From contig NC_133026.1 in assembly GCF_048771995.1 (NCBI RefSeq), forward strand, positions 95,758,501-95,822,500: DNA of 64,000 nucleotides, written 5' to 3'. This document shows positions 40,203-54,600 of the stretch, piece by piece (position 1 is the first letter of the stretch; each line of letters starts with the position of its first letter). The translations under genes were made by a program, and so were the position numbers. The notes below the pieces were generated by a model. It was given only the letters and a program-made list of their open reading frames with translations, did no database searches and was not told the origin of the DNA. This DNA comes from Taeniopygia guttata. Taxonomy: Eukaryota; Chordata; Aves; Passeriformes; Estrildidae.

Positions 40203-43200
40203 GAAATACTCTGTCAGCTGATGTGTCTGCTACTCAGTGACCCAAGAGAGAGCTGCGATAGTAAGTGGATGATCTTTTGTATAATCCTTCTTCCTTTACA
40301 AAAGCTTTTAGGATCCCCTAAGGATTTCACTGCTTTTTATTTATGAAGCAGTAAATTTTGTTACTGTTGATTATAGTGTAGCAAAAGTCTTTTTAGTTGT
40401 ACTATTCTGTTCTAGGTTAATGTAACTGGAGGCATTTTTTGGAAAACAATTTAAAGAAAGACTAAGTGACTTGGACATGCTGAAAATCATATCACAGCTT
40501 CCTTTCATGCAGGAACTTTGTAAAAGAAAAGAGCAGGACTGAATATTCAGTAGGCACTTCCAAAGCTGGAAGTTATTACTGATGTAAATAACACTGCAGC
40601 ATCTTCTTTCCACTGGTTCTGTAGTGTACTTCAATGTGTGTCTTACTACATGACTAAAATCAATGCCGGTAAGGGCACCACAAATAATGATAAAATCCTA
40701 AACTCCAGGATTGAAGTATTTCAGCCGAAACTGATAAATGAGGCTATTCTTTTAGGGGAAAAAAAAAAAAAAAAGAGCCTAATATGTTTTCTAAATGTGC
40801 TCACAATAGTGAATACACAAACATGGTCTCTTTTGTGGGTAAAAATCAGATTTTAGCTGGATGTCAAATTTTGCTGCAGAAAAGAAAATGCTTTGTTGGA
40901 AGAAATTGCATTCTACTAAATAGCATGCATTCAGAGCAGATTCTCCAAGACATGAAGGGCACTTAAATACATCAGTTAGGTGCCTCATGGATCTTCATGC
41001 CTTTGAAAAACCATCCTCTCTTGCTCTGTTAGGATTTTCTTAATGCCGAATTTCTCTTCCTTTATGACTCATCTCTATCACGTCCTGGCTGTAAATAAAA
41101 CATAGTCTTGCTTTTATAAATATGTTGATAGGCAGCATGGAAAACATTAATCATTGTAAAGCTGAAGGATACTTAGCAAATTGAAGTGCATGAATAGAGA
41201 AATATTGTTTTAAATTGTATTCAATGGCTACAAAAAGCTCTATGCAATCTCACTATTTTCACACCAGAAAGGCCATTTTATAATACAGGAAAAATAATGT
41301 AATTTCTACTTTTCTCATCTGAAAAAAAAGAAAAAGCATAGAAACAAAGCTACTAAGAGCATATTATTTAGCACTAATATCAAAAGTTGTAGAATACATT
41401 GACAAATATAGAATACTACCTTTTTTATAATGATATCCATTTTTCATAAAAATAAAATGTTTAAATACTAGTAACATGTAAATATATACCTAATGGGAAC
41501 AATTTTCATATGTACATAAGATAGATGCTCACATATCAATCAGACTTTAATTTTTTATTGGTGAAAATTTGAAACCAAATCTTTATTTTATATGACTCCT
41601 TAGCAAAATTTGTGTTCACTTCAGCATGACTGTGGCTTCCTTACTCCTTGTTTAAATGCTAACTGGAATAGCAGTTTTATGTATACTACTGAATGCTAAG
41701 TCATTCCTGTAGCAATGTGAAGACAAAATAATTGGGATTTCATTTTAAAACTTTCCAGCTTCAGATTCAGAAGTCACACAACTTCTTTTTCCTGTTATTA
41801 AAAACAAAATTAAAAATCAAAATTAGCTAAATGAAATATCAAAAGCAAATGAATTTAAACAGAAGTGACTATTTTTGTTGTATCAGAAGAGGAAATCTCT
41901 TAAAATTGCTCTTGTAAAAGTGCCTTATTTAATATTTTGAATTTTTGAGAACTGTTTTAATATTATTGATCATTACATCAAATGATTGCTGGCTGTTGTT
42001 CATTCTTGTTTGTATTGGTATCCATAAATATGTATTGTACAATTCTGCTTTTTTGTCCACAACATTCAGGTTCAACACTGTAAGTGAAAAACTACTCTAA
42101 AATATGTAATTTCAATGGGATTTAATATACTTGTTATCACCACATTTTCTTTTAAGTGTATTTAATCTTAATCAAGGACTTTTTTAGATCAGTACTATAA
42201 CATTAGTACTATTTTGCTTAGCAGGCAAACTTGAAACAAAAAAAAAGTTCAGTTAGTTTGATAAGACCCATGTGTCATTAAGATGTTTGGAAATTGACTA
42301 CATTTCTCTCTTTGTAGTCTTCATTATAAAAATCCAGGCTAGTAATTTTCTACCATTTTTTCCAGTCTTACTGAATACAGAGAGAAGCCCTGTGTCTGAT
42401 AATATGCAACATGTATAGCAGTTAGGGAGGGCAAAATTTTCAGATTTCAGATAGTGATGAAGGCAGAATTTTAGGATTATCTGTTTAAGTGAAATGAAAT
42501 GTCATTTTTTTTATATTTGACACAAATACTACTGTGCCTGTATGGTGTCTGTGGTGTGGAGTCTGCAGCACCTTGTTGAGCTTGCACTTGTCAGGCTGGG
42601 AGGAGGGCACCCTTCAGGAAATGTGGTTAATTTAACTTCCAGCTCAATCCATACTTTGTGTAATGCAAATCCAAGACCCATAAGCAGGGCTGTAATTTGG
42701 AAAGTAGTTAGAATGTTGGGTGTGATTTGTCAAATATATTTCAATTGGTCAGATCTACAAACATCTCTTCATCCTCCACTCCAGGTAGTAGGTCTCTGTT
42801 ACTTCCCTTGCACATAATAAGATTATGCTGCTGCAGAGGAGAATCAGCTCAATCCCTTATTCATACTCAGGGCCTGCCAAGGAAGTAGATGGGATAGTTT
42901 TCCAACAGTTCAATGAGTGATACAGCTCATAATGATGTATTTTCTAGGTCCAATACAGGTTGAGAAGGAAAAGACAAGCACAGGACCACTGTATCCCAAA
43001 AGTCCTCAGTCACGTCAGGTGGGTGTGAGCTAAAACCACATCCTTAGTGCATGAAACCCCTGATTTACTGATACTACAACGTGAATAGGTAAGACAACCA
43101 GAGGATGAGTGGAAGGCTTTGTGCATTGACCAAACTTCAGTAGGACTTAAGCAGCAGCAGTCAGCTTTTCAGAGTATTTTTCTGCTGACTGTTCTTCTGG

Positions 43201-45052
43201 TTCTTGAACTTATTTTCAGTTAAGAGCTTTAAAATATTTACAAGAAAAATCCTATAAAGATTCTAGAAGGAACCTCATTCATAAATATCAAAATAATTAC
43301 TCTAGATGACTCACTTTATGCCAGATGAAGACTCTCCTGGGAATGCTCAGTGAGTTCAAATTTTCCAGTCTACTTGTAGAAGTATGCTAAGTGGCTGATC
43401 TTTGATTAAAAAAATGGATTAATTTCAGTGAAATTACAGTAACTGGTACTACCAAAGTCTGTTTCTAGCCAATCATTTACTAATTGCTCATTGGTGCAAC
43501 AGAAAGTGGAAGTATGCCTTGCCACAAGAACTTTCAGGTTACTGGCACATAAGATAATCACTGTGGTGAATATTTCTCTGTAGCAATTCCTACTGCTTTA
43601 CATATCACTACCCTGTGAGTAACTAGATTCTTCCATACCATATTGTAACTATTTATATGCAGAGAGTTCTCATCAGCTCTCTAAGGACCCTCTTCATATC
43701 AAAGTTTAATTTGTGTATGATAATTCACTATTAGGTCTCTTAGCAAGATTGCCCTAAGCAAATAGGCAATGCATCTGAAAAGGGTCATTTTTCTCTAAGA
43801 AATTTAATAGAGCATTACTTACACTTTAACATTCATCTGATAATCAAAACATATTTCATTCTTCTTATTTTTGGATATCACTAATTCAAAGGGGAAACTT
43901 GGATGCTTTATCCAGTCTGTAACTCTCTTACGCAGATTCAAAAAACAAAAGCTGTATTGTCTGTTTCTAAGGAAAAACTGCTGGAGGCACTTCTTTTGTT
44001 TTTCTAATGAGCACCATATGAAAACAGGCATAGAATAACTATTTACTTACATGTCGTGGTCTGCTAGGATCTCTTACATGGTCTACTTTCTTCATCATGA
44101 CACTGGTCAGTCTATTTACAAGACTAGTGTCTTTTTCCCTGTTATTTTTTGCAATGCAGCAATTTGTTTATTATTTTGACCTGAGTTTTTAATAAGGCTG
44201 CACTGTGTAAGGGTGAATGATACTATTATGTATAGTTTACCAGACTTGAACACATCAAAGAGTGATAGTTTTTAATAGTTTTAAATGTTACGGAGTCAGT
44301 CTTGCTCATTTCCTTATTTCAAAGTTCAGATTTACTGTTCAATAACGCCACCACTTTTATTGTTCCTGCTGCTAGAAGTTTCTCATTTGTGTGGTTAAGG
44401 ATGATTTGGAGGGCATGTTGGAAGAGAAATTGATGGTTTTATAGGCTTTCCAGTATTAAACATTGATGGCTGGATGTGGTTTGGGTGATCAGCTATAATG
44501 ATTTACATATTTGCTTTGCAGCCCAGCATTTTCTGCTGCATCAGTTCCATACCAGGCAGTTTGTGTATTTTCCTGAGCCTACTGACATAACAGCACTAGC
44601 CACATTGTGAAATGTGTCGCACCTTGGCTTCTACTGTTCTGCTGCCAAACACAGGGAAACAGTCACTGTGTGCTATGGTACTATTAGATGGGGTTCTTAT
44701 CCCTTCGTTTGTGTATGTAGATACACACAATGAGTTGAATACAGCACTCGAAAGAACAGCATTTCTTTGCAAACACAGTTCAGGTACAGACATATATATT
44801 TCCCACATATATTAATTTCTCTGCACAAGTTTTTTTCTTCTTGCTGCATCATTGATCAGATTTTCTTTTCTAAGAAAATTAAATAATTTTAGTAAGTGTT
44901 ACTGTGTTTTATAATGAAGAGTAACTTTTAGAAAACATTTAGCAGATAAAATAGTTCCCAATATTAAACCTTACTTGAGAAATAAGAATGCACAGTCCAG
45001 GAGAGACTGGCTGAACAAAAGCAAAAGTATAGAAACTGACTTGCAATTTTCC

Positions 45053-45079
45053 AGTTTTTCTGAAAGTTTCAGAAAAACT
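45053..45079. repeat. Perfect 13-bp palindrome with one central base
   Basis: AGTTTTTCTGAAA, a central G, then TTTCAGAAAAACT form an exact palindrome. A hairpin loop this short is strained in RNA, so it is more likely a chance DNA palindrome or a protein site (TTCTGAAA core). Confidence 0.9.
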
Positions 45080-46104
45080 AACCACTACTAAAGATATATG
45101 GTATTCATTTCGTGAAGAATAACCTGTAGAAAACATGCATCAAAAGCCAATAAAGTGAGGCAATGATTTATGTGCATCCCAGTATCAAAAGTGACTTTCA
45201 AAGGTAAGAGAGTTGATCTGAAAAAAATATTGCCCATGCTTGGGAAAAAAAAAAAAAAGTGCTTTTTATTGAACCGATTATATTAAAGTGAAATGGATAA
45301 CAAATATATCTGAAAGTAATTGCACAAATATTCAGTTCAAACAAATCATAGGTCACTGGTAGGATCTGATGTAGTCAAAGGCTTTTTTCTTGTGAGAAGC
45401 TTGGTAATTAAAAACACAGTTTGTATGGGATAAATAGCCTAGAGTTTTTCTCAACTATAAATTGAGTAAAATACTTCTGTTAAATAAAAATACTGAGACA
45501 CACCTAACACTATAAAATAAGAAATAGCACTTACATTGTTGAAGAGCATTGGCAGAAAAAACATTACATGAAAGTTATTTTAAGTCTTGCTTCTCCCTAC
45601 TTATACCTATCCTGTCTAAAACTGTAACTAATGGTGTGACATCTGGCAACCATATTACCCCGGGCTGTGACCTTGCCGGTTCTTACAAAACTGTGGGAAA
45701 AGTTTCACGGCGTAGGCATCAGGTTTGGACTTTAAGTATCTAGAAGCACAGAATCAAATATAGATACAAGCTACTCGACTGTTTAATTTCTAATGAGCTA
45801 TACCTCCTGTCCTCACAACAGATTCTTTCAAGAGTTGCAGTTAGATGTTTCATAAGCAAAGAAAGTGAGTGGCTGGCAGCTTTTGGGGCAGAGCAGTTCT
45901 TAAATTTTTACAGGAAGTCTACTTTATCCCAAATTAATTTGTATCATCCAACTTGAAGAAATATATAGCAAAAGAGAGCTGATTCTGCAAAATTATAAAA
46001 TATTATCACAACATTTTGTAGCCAGGAAACTTTGCAGAGTTGTGTGTTTTTCCTATCTGTTTGAAAAGGATGCTGTTTTCGTTACTAAAGTGGTAATATT
46101 AAGA

Positions 46105-46150
46105 ATTTTTAACTACAAATATGTTCAAAATCATATTTGTAGTTAAAAAT
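46105..46150. repeat. Perfect 19-bp inverted repeat with 8-base loop
   Basis: Arm 1 (46105-46123) is ATTTTTAACTACAAATATG and arm 2 (46132-46150) is its exact reverse complement. The loop is TTCAAAAT. It is AT-rich and lies alone in the upstream desert. Confidence 0.95.
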
Positions 46151-47779
46151 CATAAATATTTTCTTTTCCACCTTCTGTCAAGATAGTAATGAAAATAAGA
46201 TAAACCAGCATCCTCGGTCTGCTTTCTGACAGCAGTCACTTTCTATTAGATGATGTTTCTACAGAGTAAGAAAGTACAGAGTTACAGAGTACTGTTACAG
46301 TGTTACTTTGTTCAGTCCCTGGGGAGCTTGTCACTGTATTTCCTCATTGCATGGCAATGATCACTGCTGAGCAGTTTTCATTTCAGAGACCATCATGTTG
46401 CATTAAGCACTGTGAGGGGTGGCATCTGGAGAAAGCCCATCAGTGTAAAAAAGAAAGTTAGGAGGAACATCAGCATCAGACATGAGTATGAAATCAGTGG
46501 TACCACAGAACAGGAAAGAAGTCTTGGCTGAGTTGGTAATCTCCAGCTACCCAGAGGCCATTTGCTTTCTCTGTTCATCAGATGGCCATTTCATAGGTTT
46601 GTTTGGGGTTTTTGTTTGTTTGTTTTAACAGAACCTCTCATGGCTTCTTCAAAATTGCCAGAGTAAATTGTTCTTTTTTCTGAAGAAGCTTTCTTAATTT
46701 CTTGTTCATCCCACTGATCAAGTGTGTAAGATACAAAGTGACAATACAGCTTTGGAAGAATTTCAAGATAGGAACCATCAGACAGAGAGGAGAAATCCTG
46801 AACCTCTGTACTTCCTTCAGTGTTGAGAACACAGCACCATGTTTTTTTCTTCTGAAATTTTGTGTAAGTAATGACTGTCTGTACTATATTTGTCTGTTAT
46901 CAAAGATATTATCTAAATGTTTAATGCTTCTGTTCACATCATCCCCCCATCTTATTGAAAATTGCTGCCACAAACTGATACTTTCAGTACCCTTGTGTTT
47001 TTCTTTATATAAAATTGAGTCAGAACAAACACTGAAACAAATAAAATATTATCTTTGTTTCTTAGGATCACATATACAGGGAAGATAAGTTTTTAATAGA
47101 ATTTGCAATTCTCTGTATCCAGAAAACCCATCCAAACATCCTTTTGGTAATGACTTTAATGTTTGGAAGCTACCAAAAAGCTCCCTGAATTTTTTGATAT
47201 CTAAAAGAACATTTAAGCTCTGTATGCTACTTTTTGCTGTAATCATAGGAATGGCTTAAGAAGCTCTGCACATTACAAAAGATGCACGTTACTGAAATAG
47301 TGTTTGTATTTTGAAAATATGTACCACTTTCAGGTAATGCAGAAAAAACATCAGAAATATGTGCACCTAGAAACTGGGTATTTCTTCAGAAGACATGTAT
47401 CTTAGAACAGAAGTTACCTTATATCTAGAAACCATAAACCATTCCTGGATGTATGGGATGATTGTCCAAGATACACAGAGAAGTCTAACACTATGGTACT
47501 CCAAAAGAAAACTACAATGGAAAAGTAATATCTAGCATTCCTGCAAGAAATAGTTCTTAAATGAAAATTAATTACATGAGTTACTGTGGATACAGACTTC
47601 TCTGACTGCCTGTAGTGGCTTGACCTTGGCAAGCTGCTCTGTGCCCATCAGTTCCTTTCTCATTCCCTCTCTTGGAGAGGACAGGAAGAGAAAATTAGAT
47701 GGAAAAGTTCATGGGCTGGGGAAAACCCAGGGAGATTGCTCACCAAGTACAGCTATGAGCAAAATAGTCACAACTTGGT

Positions 47780-48640
47780 CATTATCAATTTCTTTTATTG
47801 CCTTATAACAATAGAGTAGAAATGTGAGAAACAAAGACAAAATGAAAAACAGCTACCCCTACCCCTTCCCCCTTCCTCCTAGGCTCAGCTCCTTGAGTAC
47901 AGTCCTCATTGAGAGTCCTCATTCCTTTAAGTCCTCCCCTGTTGCCAGAGGGGAGATCAGTCCCTCTGCTGCTCCTCTTTCTTCCTACTCTTTCCCTATT
48001 CCAGCATGGGGTCCCTCCCATGTGACATAGTCCTTCAGGACCTGCTGCAGCATGGGTCTTCTCCAATTTTCAGGAAGATATTGTTTCTGCATGGATCCCC
48101 CACCCCAGGCTTTAGCTCCTGCCAGGAGCCTGCTGCTATGTGGGCTCTCTCAGCATCCTTCAGGGCATTGCTGTCTTCTGATGGGGGAGGTTATCCACGG
48201 GCTTCCAGAGGACAATAACCATCACCATGGTCTTCTTGGACTGCAGGGAATCTGACCTGGCACCTGGGACACCTCTTCCCCCTAATTTTCTGGTATTGTT
48301 GCCTGCAGGGCTGTTTCTCACACATTTTCTCTCCTCTTTCTCGCAGCTGCTGTACAGCATCTTTAACCTTTCCTTACATACACTTTCCTGGAGGAGCCAC
48401 TGTCATGGCTGTGGGGCTGAGCCATGCCCTGCGGTGGGTGGGCTGCAGTCAGCTGGAACTGTGTGTGGTGTGGGGCAGCCCATGTTGTGTTCTCACAGAG
48501 GCCATCCCTGCAGCCCCCCAGCTGCCAAAACATGGGCGCTTACACGCAACATGCTGCTTCAGTGCTGCCTTGGCTGAAAGCAAGCACAAGCTGGGGCCTG
48601 ATGCACAAAGAGGTCAGCAGCACACAGGTGAACAGATCAG
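47780..48640 (-). mobile_element. Degenerate LTR-type avian repeat
   Basis: A GC-rich block in AT-rich surroundings carries imperfect short motifs such as CAGCATGGGGTCCCTCCCATG, CAGGACCTGCTGCAGCATGGG and TGCCAGGAGCCTGCTGC. It resembles an interspersed element I know from songbird and other neoavian genomes that is classed as LTR-derived. On the minus strand a polyadenylation-type AATAAA lies near 47790, which fits an LTR reading leftwards. Several overlapping open frames of 60-118 codons fall here on both strands, but none is conserved coding sequence. Recognition is from memory, so the family name is left open. Confidence 0.6.
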
Positions 48641-51600
48641 TGATACAACTGAAACCTGAGGAGCACAGCCATTGCTGGTGTCAGCTCTGCAGGTCTGACG
48701 TGAGTAATGAAGGCACAGTACTCAATAAGGGACTCCTCAGTTTGAGCATGACCAGTTTTGAATTTGGACAGTACTTGTGACCAGATTTGGAGGCATCTCT
48801 GAGCATCTCCAACCTCAGGTTAAGACAAGGGGAAGGATGTGCAGATGTTCAATACCTGAAATTCAGACAGAGGGAAAAAAAAGGATAACCACTCAGATTT
48901 ACTCTCATTTGAAGGTACTTATAAAAATGTTGCCTTGGAAGAGGTGCAAAACAGCAACAGGAAAAAGGCTCAAGTCATAACACCTCCATGGTTCCTGTAG
49001 GACAGTTTGGGGTGGCAGCCAAAGGCCCATTCAGTCTGAGCTAGAGCATGAGCCAACCTTTTGCCTTTAACCAGCTTGTTTTTCATTCTGTATGTATGAA
49101 ATAACTTATGTCCCTCACCTGCCACTCAGCATCATGGTGCAACTTTAATAAAAAGGACAGCAAATTCATCCTGTGGGTCATACCCCTCATTATGATGCAA
49201 ATGCTCAAGTACCTGCTGGAAAACCTTGCCAAGGGAATCAGTGCCTATGGTCCAGGTACCATTTCCATTATTAAACACTGATTTATTTAATGTCAGTATC
49301 AAATACGCTGCTAATAGCCAAAATCTGACCAGTCATATTTAAAATATTGAACAGAGGTAAGCTTCCCTGTTGTTATCTTTAAACCCAAAGGATTTATCCA
49401 TAAATTCAAAGTAACCTTAAAAACTTCTTGGAAAAAGCAGCTTTCATATTGAGGGATCTAAATGCTGAGCAGACTAGACAAGTCTTCTCTCTTTCTGTTC
49501 AATCTATATTCTCTGTGAGAAAACAGTAAAAAAAAGAAATGTCCACATACCCTAGCACACATAATAGAAAAAGCTAAGTCAAAGACCGTGGTGAAATCTT
49601 TGTAATAGTGATGTATAAAATAAAGTCCGGCACTATCCATGTGAAACAGACATATCTGAATTTATTATATTAAATCAAATATCTAATCTATATAACCATA
49701 CAGATGATAAGAAAAATGGTATTCTATTCCACTTGTACAGGAAAAATAAGGACTTAATCAACCAAGTTACAATATAAATATGCAATATTTCAAGCCTTGA
49801 TACTCAAACTTATTTTTTTAATAACTGGTGACTCTTAACTAAATTTAGAATAATGGCCTGTAAAATCTTTAGGTTAAACCAAGAATTCTTATAAAAAATT
49901 TCACCTATTTCAAGATAACGTAAAGGCAATGTATGAAAATGAAACAACCTTTTTTCTTCTATCAGCAAATCAAGAACTATAAATTCAGTGCAGTTCATCA
50001 ACAAATTCACAAATGTTTGAAAATCCAAATAATCTTTAGATTTGTTCTGAATTTTAAGTGACTGTTAGTCAACTTTGGTGTTAAGTAGCTTAAAATTTTC
50101 TTTGCTTCACTATTGGTATAATTTGATAATTACAATTTATGTCACTATGTCCTCTGATGTTCAAATTCAATAAATAATGCAACTAGTTGGCTATGCTTTG
50201 AGTAATAGGGTTTCAGTTAATATAAATTCAAACTAAAAAGTATTTTCCTATAGCTGGTCTGTAGAAATTCCTCTAACAATTTTGTCCCTCTTTTTTGTTG
50301 TTTTCTTTTTTAAAAATCTCAGTCGAGACAGAGGTTCCAAGTTAGAGCAGATCTTGGTGGCAATTTGCACCAATGTAACCAAGTTTTGAGAAACTGGCTT
50401 ACAGAACAAACAAAGACATAAAGAATCAAGTGTTCTCCATGTGACAGTGGTCTAACAATAGTTGCACTTTATGTGTAGAGCTTTTGTTTCTGGATCTGGG
50501 AACAGCATATGGGCAATTCCTCTTACCCTCGGAGGTCAGATTCCATTATATCTGACCTCCACATTACAAATTAGCAAACAAAGCCATTTGTGAGCCTTCA
50601 CTGCTTGTTACTGTTATTCATGCAAATCTGCTGCAATGTGCCATTTAGGACAGTCCTTGTTGTAGCCCAACAACTCCACAATCTATGCCAATAGATACAA
50701 ACACAGAAACAAGAAGTTAGCATTGATTTTCCCAGCTGTCCACACCTGCTGGCATTAACAGCAGAAGTATCTAAAAATAAATGAGTCAGTCCTTGGTGGA
50801 GGAATGAGGGTCTCACCCCCAAGAAACAACAGAGAGAAGCCTGCAGAGAAAAAGGAGGAAAAGGTGTGAATTCAGTTTATCAAGAGGTTCAGAGCTGTTA
50901 AAAGTGCCAGGTGGTGGGGGAAGGAAAGAAGAAAGGAAAGTTGATATTGAGAAGCAGATATATTTCAATTCAGCCTTCTTAGATTCTTATTCATGTTTTA
51001 TTTTTTTTATAAGCCATACTTAAAGACAAGTAAATATGATTAAATTAACAGCATTCATTGCTTTTGGTGTAGCATTTTATTTAGACTATTTTTGGTTCAA
51101 ATGCTGTAAAATTCCAGGATCTTCAGAAAGGGTTTGTGCTATGCCATAAAGATGTCCATTTAATCTATAGTAAATTGGGGTAAGCATGTAGGAGGACACT
51201 AGCTGTTTTGGAGTTAACTTCAAGTAGCAAAATTTTAAGCATGATTGTTATATCCACTTAAATGGAAAATCTGTAATAGGGGGAGTTCAGACTACATTAA
51301 CTCCTCTTTTTGATGATAACAAAGTGGCCTTTACTAGAGAGTGTAAAAAAACAGTCATCTAACAGCCAAGAGATGGACTGTTTGATCTTGTAAATTCCTT
51401 CTGTATATAATTGACATACTTTTCTGTGACTCAGCAGTTGTTTATCAAATAGCTTTCATTACGTAGAACTTCAAGGATTCTGAGCCAAGCATCTTTGTAG
51501 CATTTATCCCTTCAATTTGACTTTAAATTATGCACATTTACATGTAAAAGAAAAATTAATCTATTTCATGTTGTTATTCATAAAGGGAAAAATTACAAAA

Positions 51601-54600
51601 TTTGATGTCACATTGGGGTGTGTGTGTGGGACATGGAGCACTTCTGCATAACAAATGAGTTACATAATCTGTAAGATAACAAATGAAGATAATAATATTT
51701 CTGTTTTCCTGGCTCTTCCTGTCCCCAGGTTTTGACATTTTTCTCTATATGTGTTTGGGAATTATTACATGTAATATGTAGTAGAGTATAGGTAATAAGT
51801 CTCCACTGAGAGGCTTATAACCAGTTTCCTTACTACCAATGTTTTTATGTCTTCTCTTTTGCTGGAAAAGTTTAAGGTGAAATCAATGGGAACTTTGTCC
51901 TGTTTCAGTTATATAAATGTAGTTCAATATAGTCCTTGGGATTTACTATTTAGGACTTTCTCATGTGTTTAGGATTTCCAAAAGAGATTTTACAAATCAT
52001 AAAATCACAGGAATTTTAGAGTATTAACTTCTATGTAATTTCTATGTATTTCTATTTTTCTAATAGAAAAAATAGGAAAATTAAGAAAAAATACCGGGAC
52101 TTTATGTTTTTAAAGTATATAATAAACAATTAGTAATGTAATGAAGTATATTATTATAAATATGATTGACCATATATTTATCTCCTTTTCCTCTTTATTA
52201 TGTTTAATAGCCAACCCTTCCAGTGTTTCAAGTCACAGTCCCAGCAATTTCAGTGGTGCATGGGGATAAACCCAACCACACAATTTTAAATCTCCCTCAG
52301 TGTTTTGACAAAATATACATCTATAAAAGTACTGTATTTTACGCCTTCATTGAAGGCCTCTATCCCAACTAAGAGTCAGGCTTTCTTTAAAAATTTTACC
52401 TTCTTTAAAAATTTGATCTATATGCAAATAAAATAGAAATTTAGGCATAGATATTTTCTATCTGGTTTAGTTGTAATTAGATAGCTCATAATTCCTAAGA
52501 GAATATTTTCTTTTTTCTTTAATTGTCATAATATTATAGCCAAACTACAAGTTATAATTGTGTAACTTATTACTATACAATATAATAAATCTCAAAACCC
52601 AAAGTACCTTGTTGTATCTTTTTACATTTTACAAGAATTTTTTTTCCATGCCATTTACCAGGAACAAACACTAAAATGCATCCAGAAATGCTGCACTGTT
52701 CATTGTAGCTGTTCTGATACACTGCTGAGCTAAATGATCTCTAATATCAATATCTTTAATTTCCAAAACTACTCACATCTGGGCACCTAAGAGTGTTTAC
52801 TTCATCTGGGCTAGGTTTGTTTTTGGGTTTTTTTTGTTTTTTTGGGTTTTTTTAAGTTATTAACGATTTTCTCAAACAAGGAAGTTCTATTAATATAAGT
52901 TTACAGGCAAGAAGCCCATGTCTGCATTCTTCTCTGACTCATCTGTTATCAAAAGAATGAGCGCCAGCTTTAGAAAACTCTGTTTTACAACTGCAGCCTG
53001 AAACTTCAAAACTGTTTAGAACCTTTCAAAATCAAAAATTTGCAATGTTAACATCTCAGATTAAACAAAGACTGTAACACAGAGAGAAAAATCCACTAGC
53101 TTTATTTGTGTTATGGAAAGATACAAAGACAGGATTTATCATACCTGATCAACATCCACGTGAACACCCTATCTAAACCTGTTAATCTATTTAAAGCTTT
53201 GCTCAGTGTGGGATGCTTCATCTAAAGAGGAAGTCTCGCTACTCTCTCGAATTCCAAGTTAATTACGTAATGCTGTTGAAAGCTTAGGAGATGCAAGTAT
53301 TTCCTAAATTGACCAAATACTGAGCCGAGCCCTGAGGCTTCCTTAAAGCTCAGGACTACTCTGCCTGAGACCATAGCCAGGATGTGGTTCCCTGGCATCC
53401 CCTCTGTACTTGCTCCCTGTCAAATACACAGCCAACACCTGTATTCGACTCGACTCTTCTCAACCAACTTAAAGCAGAGGAAACTACCAAAACAATTCCT
53501 CAAAAAAAGTAAAAACTAGAGACAGGAGGCTTTTAATGAAAAGCCAGACTTAAGGCTGGAGGATAAGCAGAGTGTTGCTAGTAAAAAGCACCTGTGACTC
53601 CGAGTCTGCACCCTGCAAGTTTTACTTAAATATCTTTCACATTTGAGGACAGGTCTCTTCTGGAAAGGGACGTTTTAGTGCTGCTGGATGAGATAGCTTG
53701 CTGTGCTAACTATGAAAACTGTCACATCCATAACAAATAACTTGTGATGAAATATTTAAGTAACAGGATCTTTTTGGATTTCTAATGGCACTTTTTCAGA
53801 GAGCACACAAGACTGCACAGATTAAAAAGTCAATGGAATTTGCATACTGCTCATTTTCTCAGAAAGAATTGTAAATGTAGCTGTATATTTTACTGTAATA
53901 TATAATTTTTTCTTAGAAGTAGCAGCTGGGGTTATCTCAGTGTCACCCTACTTAGCTTTACTTTTTGAAGCTGGTGATTGTCAAACAATTTCAGCATGAA
54001 TGTTTATCATATAAGGCCTCAGATCTGGAGAATATTTTTTTAAATTAGTCGCAAAATATTGCTTAAATTATTTCTGACTTTATCCGAATAAAATATAAAC
54101 CAAAAATATTTTGGGATTGAGTTGTACTGAGGGATATTTTTTTCCCTCTGTTCTGAGTCCTAGCATTTTGATATGATGATTTGACAGTTCTATTTTTCTG
54201 AAAGGCCAGCAAAATATTAAAGAGGAAAACTATGATCCTAAGAACAAAAAGCTAGGTTCTTTTTGAAAAATAACCAATATACGCCTTAGGCTGGTATGCA
54301 ATTTGCATTGATGTCAGTGAGCTTGCATTTTTATGTACTACAGCTTGAAAATCACCTTGATTAATCCTGATTTCCTTTAAAGACAGAAAAGCTTTTAGAA
54401 ACTGTTGATTTAAGAGAATGAATAAAAAAGAATACATATAGAAATTGCACAGGGGAAGAAGGTTTGAGACAAACAACATGCTACTCAGTGATAAATATAT
54501 AGAAGGTGTTAGAATCAGAGTCTGTTGCCTGTCAGGAATGAAGATGTAAGCATGTAAAATGGAATGCAGAGAAAAAGATTTATCTTTACTAAAAATATAA

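Larger units (their letters stand above)
40203..47779. other. Intergenic, no gene seen
   Basis: AT-rich desert. Open frames reach 128 codons (46702-47088, plus strand) but are rich in Leu, Cys, Phe and Lys as expected of AT-rich noise, with no domain. It holds the inverted repeats at 45.05 and 46.1 kb. Confidence 0.6.

Noticed and set aside
46702..47088. 128-codon plus-strand open frame
   Set aside because: Cys/Leu/Phe/Lys-rich noise-like product with no family match that I recognise and no gene context.
48227..48780. Cluster of plus-strand frames of 84-118 codons
   Set aside because: They fall in a GC-richer degenerate LTR-type repeat and overlap one another in different frames.
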